Assembly: GCA_900545745.1 (NCBI GenBank)
Contig: URAD01000023.1
Location: forward strand, 1-25,715
Direction of reading: 5' to 3'
Length of the DNA: 25,715 nucleotides
Origin: an uncultured Collinsella sp.
Lineage (GTDB): Bacteria; Actinomycetota; Coriobacteriia; Coriobacteriales; Coriobacteriaceae
How positions within the stretch are numbered: position 1 is the stretch's first letter; each line of letters opens with the position of its first letter. Positions 22,346-25,715 of this stretch are shown here, in pieces. The notes under the pieces are model-generated. The model saw only the letters and a list, made by a program, of their open reading frames with translations. It had not been told where the DNA came from and made no database searches. The position numbers and the translations under genes were made by a program.

Positions 22346-23188
22346 TTACTCCTCGGTGCTCTCGGCCGTATCGGCCGCGGCATCCTCGGGCGCCGCTTCG
22401 GGCTCCGGTGCGGGGCGCTTCTCGCCACCGTAGGTCACCGTCACCATCGCGGAGCGCAGGATGCGGTCCGCCATGCGGTAGCCCTTCTGGTACACGTCGT
22501 TGACGGTCTCGTCGTACTGCGATGCGTCCTCGACACGCCCTACGGCCTGGTGCTCGAGCGGATCGAACGCCTCGCCCTTGGGGTCGATGGGCTCAACGCC
22601 CTCGTGCGCAAACACATCGAGCAGCTTGGCATGCACCGCGTCAACGCCATCGACGAACTGCTTAAAATCGTCGGAAAGCTCCTGGCTGCGGGCATGGTCG
22701 ATTGCGCGCTCGATATCGTCAACCACCGGCAGCAGCGCAGTGACGAGCTTCTCGGTCGCGCGCTCGCGCTCGGCGATGCGCTCGTTGGCGGTGCGGCGAC
22801 GGAAGTTCTCCCAGTCGGCCTGTAGACGGGCGGTGCGCTCGGTGGCGTCCTTTGCCTTGTCCTCGGCGGCCTTCTGAGCCTCTGCCGCAGCATCGAGCTC
22901 GCTGCGCACGTCGGCAAGCTCCTTTTGGGCCTGCTCGAACTTGAGCTTAAAGTCGTTGTCGGCGGCTTCCTCACCGGCGCGGATAGCAGCTTCCACCATC
23001 TCGTCCTCGGTCATCGTCGCCTCCTTGTTGGAATCCTCTACCTGGTTCTCGGCAGCCGCGGCGGCCTCGGCCTCGTTGGCCTCGGTATCGTCGACGGCCT
23101 CTACGGGAATCTTCACGTCCTTCTCCTCAGAGTCAACGGGGGCGGTGCCTGCGGCAGCCGCCTCCGTGCGAGCTTTACGGGCGGACAT
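22346..23188 (-). CDS. grpE: Nucleotide exchange factor GrpE
   Basis: 280 aa as called. GrpE releases ADP from DnaK. The long helix is at about 75-150, with the signature QADWENFRRRTANER (123-137). The four-helix bundle and beta domain follow, with LLPVVDDIERAI, FDPLEHQAV and VNDVYQKGYRMADRILRSAMVTV. The tail (255-280) is acidic and Ala-rich. The N-terminal 58 residues are low-complexity. An internal in-frame ATG at 23014 (residue 59, MTEDEMVEAA) has an ideal AAGGAGG 5 nt upstream, while the first ATG has only a weak GAGG. The true or alternative product may therefore be 222 aa. It starts 2 bp after the dnaK stop codon. Confidence 0.92.
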   Translation of the reverse strand: MSARKARTEAAAAGTAPVDSEEKDVKIPVEAVDDTEANEAEAAAAAENQVEDSNKEATMTEDEMVEAAIRAGEEAADNDFKLKFEQAQKELADVRSELDAAAEAQKAAEDKAKDATERTARLQADWENFRRRTANERIAERERATEKLVTALLPVVDDIERAIDHARSQELSDDFKQFVDGVDAVHAKLLDVFAHEGVEPIDPKGEAFDPLEHQAVGRVEDASQYDETVNDVYQKGYRMADRILRSAMVTVTYGGEKRPAPEPEAAPEDAAADTAESTEE

Positions 23189-23190
23189 GA

Positions 23191-25083
<1,893 letters not shown>

Positions 25084-25110
25084 TAGAAATTACCTCTCTC
25101 TTTTGCGTTC

Positions 25111-25140
25111 GCGCCGCCTCGACGGTCTGTCGCGCGGCGC
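25111..25140 (-). other. GC hairpin in the dnaK leader
   Basis: GCGCCGC (25111-25117) pairs with GCGGCGC (25134-25140), 16-nt loop. It is placed between the operator and the ribosome-binding site, matching the position of the clpB leader hairpin. Confidence 0.4.
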
Positions 25141-25192
25141 TTCGGCTTGTCTTTCAGGATGTAGTGTATCCCCTTATGGGCCGGAATATACA

Positions 25193-25219
25193 AAATCTAA
25201 GTCAATTCATATAAGATTT
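25193..25219 (-). promoter_or_regulatory. 27-bp heat-shock operator of dnaK (probable HspR site)
   Basis: On the minus strand: AAATCTTATAT-GAATT-GACTTAGATTT, identical to the clpB element (15695-15721) in all 22 flanking bases. TTGACT within it could double as a -35 hexamer, although no well-spaced -10 was found. No CIRCE (HrcA) element is present in either leader. Confidence 0.7.
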
Positions 25220-25345
25220 CTTATCTCTGAGAGTTTAGGTTCCCAAATGCGCAGGTAGATACACTGTTTGAGTTCTCGGCAGATCTATTGAGATCTATGT
25301 AGAGATGGCTGAGGTTTGCGTCCGGGGGTGCCTGGGGGCCGTCTT

Positions 25346-25457
25346 GCGGAAAGTTCATCCCGGTTTGAGCGTGGATTCCGGGTCGCAGTTTCCTCTAGCG
25401 GGCCCAACCGGAAACTGCGACCCGGTTTTCGGCCAAATAACGGGATGCCCTTTCCGC
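25346..25457. repeat. Composite palindromic repeat, copy 2
   Basis: Outer arms (25346-25362 with 25441-25457) match at 15 of 17 positions (GCGGAAAG..CATCCCG). The inner arms CCGGGTCGCAGTTTCC (25378-25393) and their complement (25410-25425) are perfect over 16 bp around a 16-nt loop starting TCTA. TTTTC follows on the plus strand. It shares motifs with copy 1 at 186-280. The 596-bp spacer 25084-25679 otherwise contains the dnaK control region and the ferredoxin leader. Confidence 0.65.
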
Positions 25458-25632
25458 AGGCGCGCTCAATCGCTCTATATTACAAGTCACCTATGGCTAA
25501 CATTTGCGCAGCTCAACGGCCTCACCTGCATGTTTTTTAGTAAGCCGTAGCATACTCGGCGAACGGTATGAAGATGCCGGTCAGAGGGTATTGCAAACGG
25601 TCGCTCCCGTGGTATGTTTTTGCCCGAATCAA

Positions 25633-25660
25633 ACCGACGCGCATCGCCTGTAGCGTCGGT
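25633..25660 (+). other. Hairpin in the ferredoxin leader
   Basis: ACCGACGC/GCGTCGGT, a perfect 8-bp stem with a 12-nt loop, ending 19 bp before the start codon and just ahead of the ribosome-binding site GAGAGG. It could be a regulatory leader or an upstream boundary. Confidence 0.4.
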
Positions 25661-25679
25661 CAACAGAGAGGAAACTACC

Positions 25680-25715
25680 ATGGCTCATCCCGTAATTGAT
25701 GCCGACGAGTGCATC
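25680..25715 (+). CDS. Probable 4Fe-4S ferredoxin, first 12 codons only
   Basis: MAHPVIDADECI reads from the ATG at 25680 to the window edge, with GAGAGG 8 nt upstream. The DADECI pattern is the usual approach to the first CxxCxxC motif of small bacterial ferredoxins, where the Cys would be the first cluster ligand. The rest lies outside the window, so the assignment is tentative. It is divergent from dnaK. Confidence 0.6.
   Translation, partial: MAHPVIDADECI

Overview
The window is about 60% GC, with tightly packed genes and GC-rich intergenic hairpins. The heat-shock cluster dnaK-grpE-dnaJ-hspR has the actinobacterial order. Alongside it are a mannose-family PTS, a hydrogenase nickel chaperone, Fe-S flavoenzymes and a bacterial-type ferredoxin. 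Together these suggest an anaerobic, fermentative gut actinobacterium of the class Coriobacteriia, most likely Collinsella or a close relative. The genus is an inference from gene content and style, not from a search.

Layout. 1-53: 3'-truncated tRNA-Arg(CCT), minus strand. 299-3581: minus-strand mannose-family PTS operon manX(IIAB)-manY(IIC)-manZ(IID), then a DUF956/ManO gene behind an intercistronic hairpin. 3919-4347: hypA. 4542-9242: a 925-aa multi-cluster Fe-S/FAD/NAD(P) oxidoreductase (minus), divergent from a TetR regulator and a DUF5692-type membrane protein (plus). Two perfect 15-bp palindromes sit in the divergent promoter region. 9476-10972: acidic single-pass membrane protein. 11046-12398: AAA+ ATPase/DUF4143 protein beside a 12-bp inverted repeat and a tRNA-Ser-like remnant. 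12642-12845: small acidic protein. 12978-15605: clpB. 15784-17917: two clusters of palindromic repeats flanking two unrecognised membrane-anchored proteins. 18102-20402: aconitase-superfamily hydratase (YbhJ-like). 20783-25083: hspR, dnaJ, grpE and dnaK (minus). 25680-end: first 12 codons of a probable ferredoxin (plus).

How the genes work together. clpB and dnaK share a 27-bp upstream element that differs only in its five central bases, and hspR closes the dnaK cluster. This points to an HspR autoregulatory loop controlling both disaggregation chaperones. The PTS genes form one sugar uptake and phosphorylation unit with its accessory protein. The TetR gene probably controls itself, the DUF5692 gene and the divergent oxidoreductase through the palindromes.

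The most unusual content is the non-coding DNA. There are at least four families of repeated palindromes: 55-bp units on an 80-bp period, 35-bp CTTTGTGGTGGT hairpins, CGCCGTTC hairpins, and a composite GGAAA..CCCGG element near both ends of the window. In addition there is a 97-bp multi-branched palindrome near hspR and a 72-nt hairpin behind the hydratase. No transposase, phage gene or CRISPR array was found.
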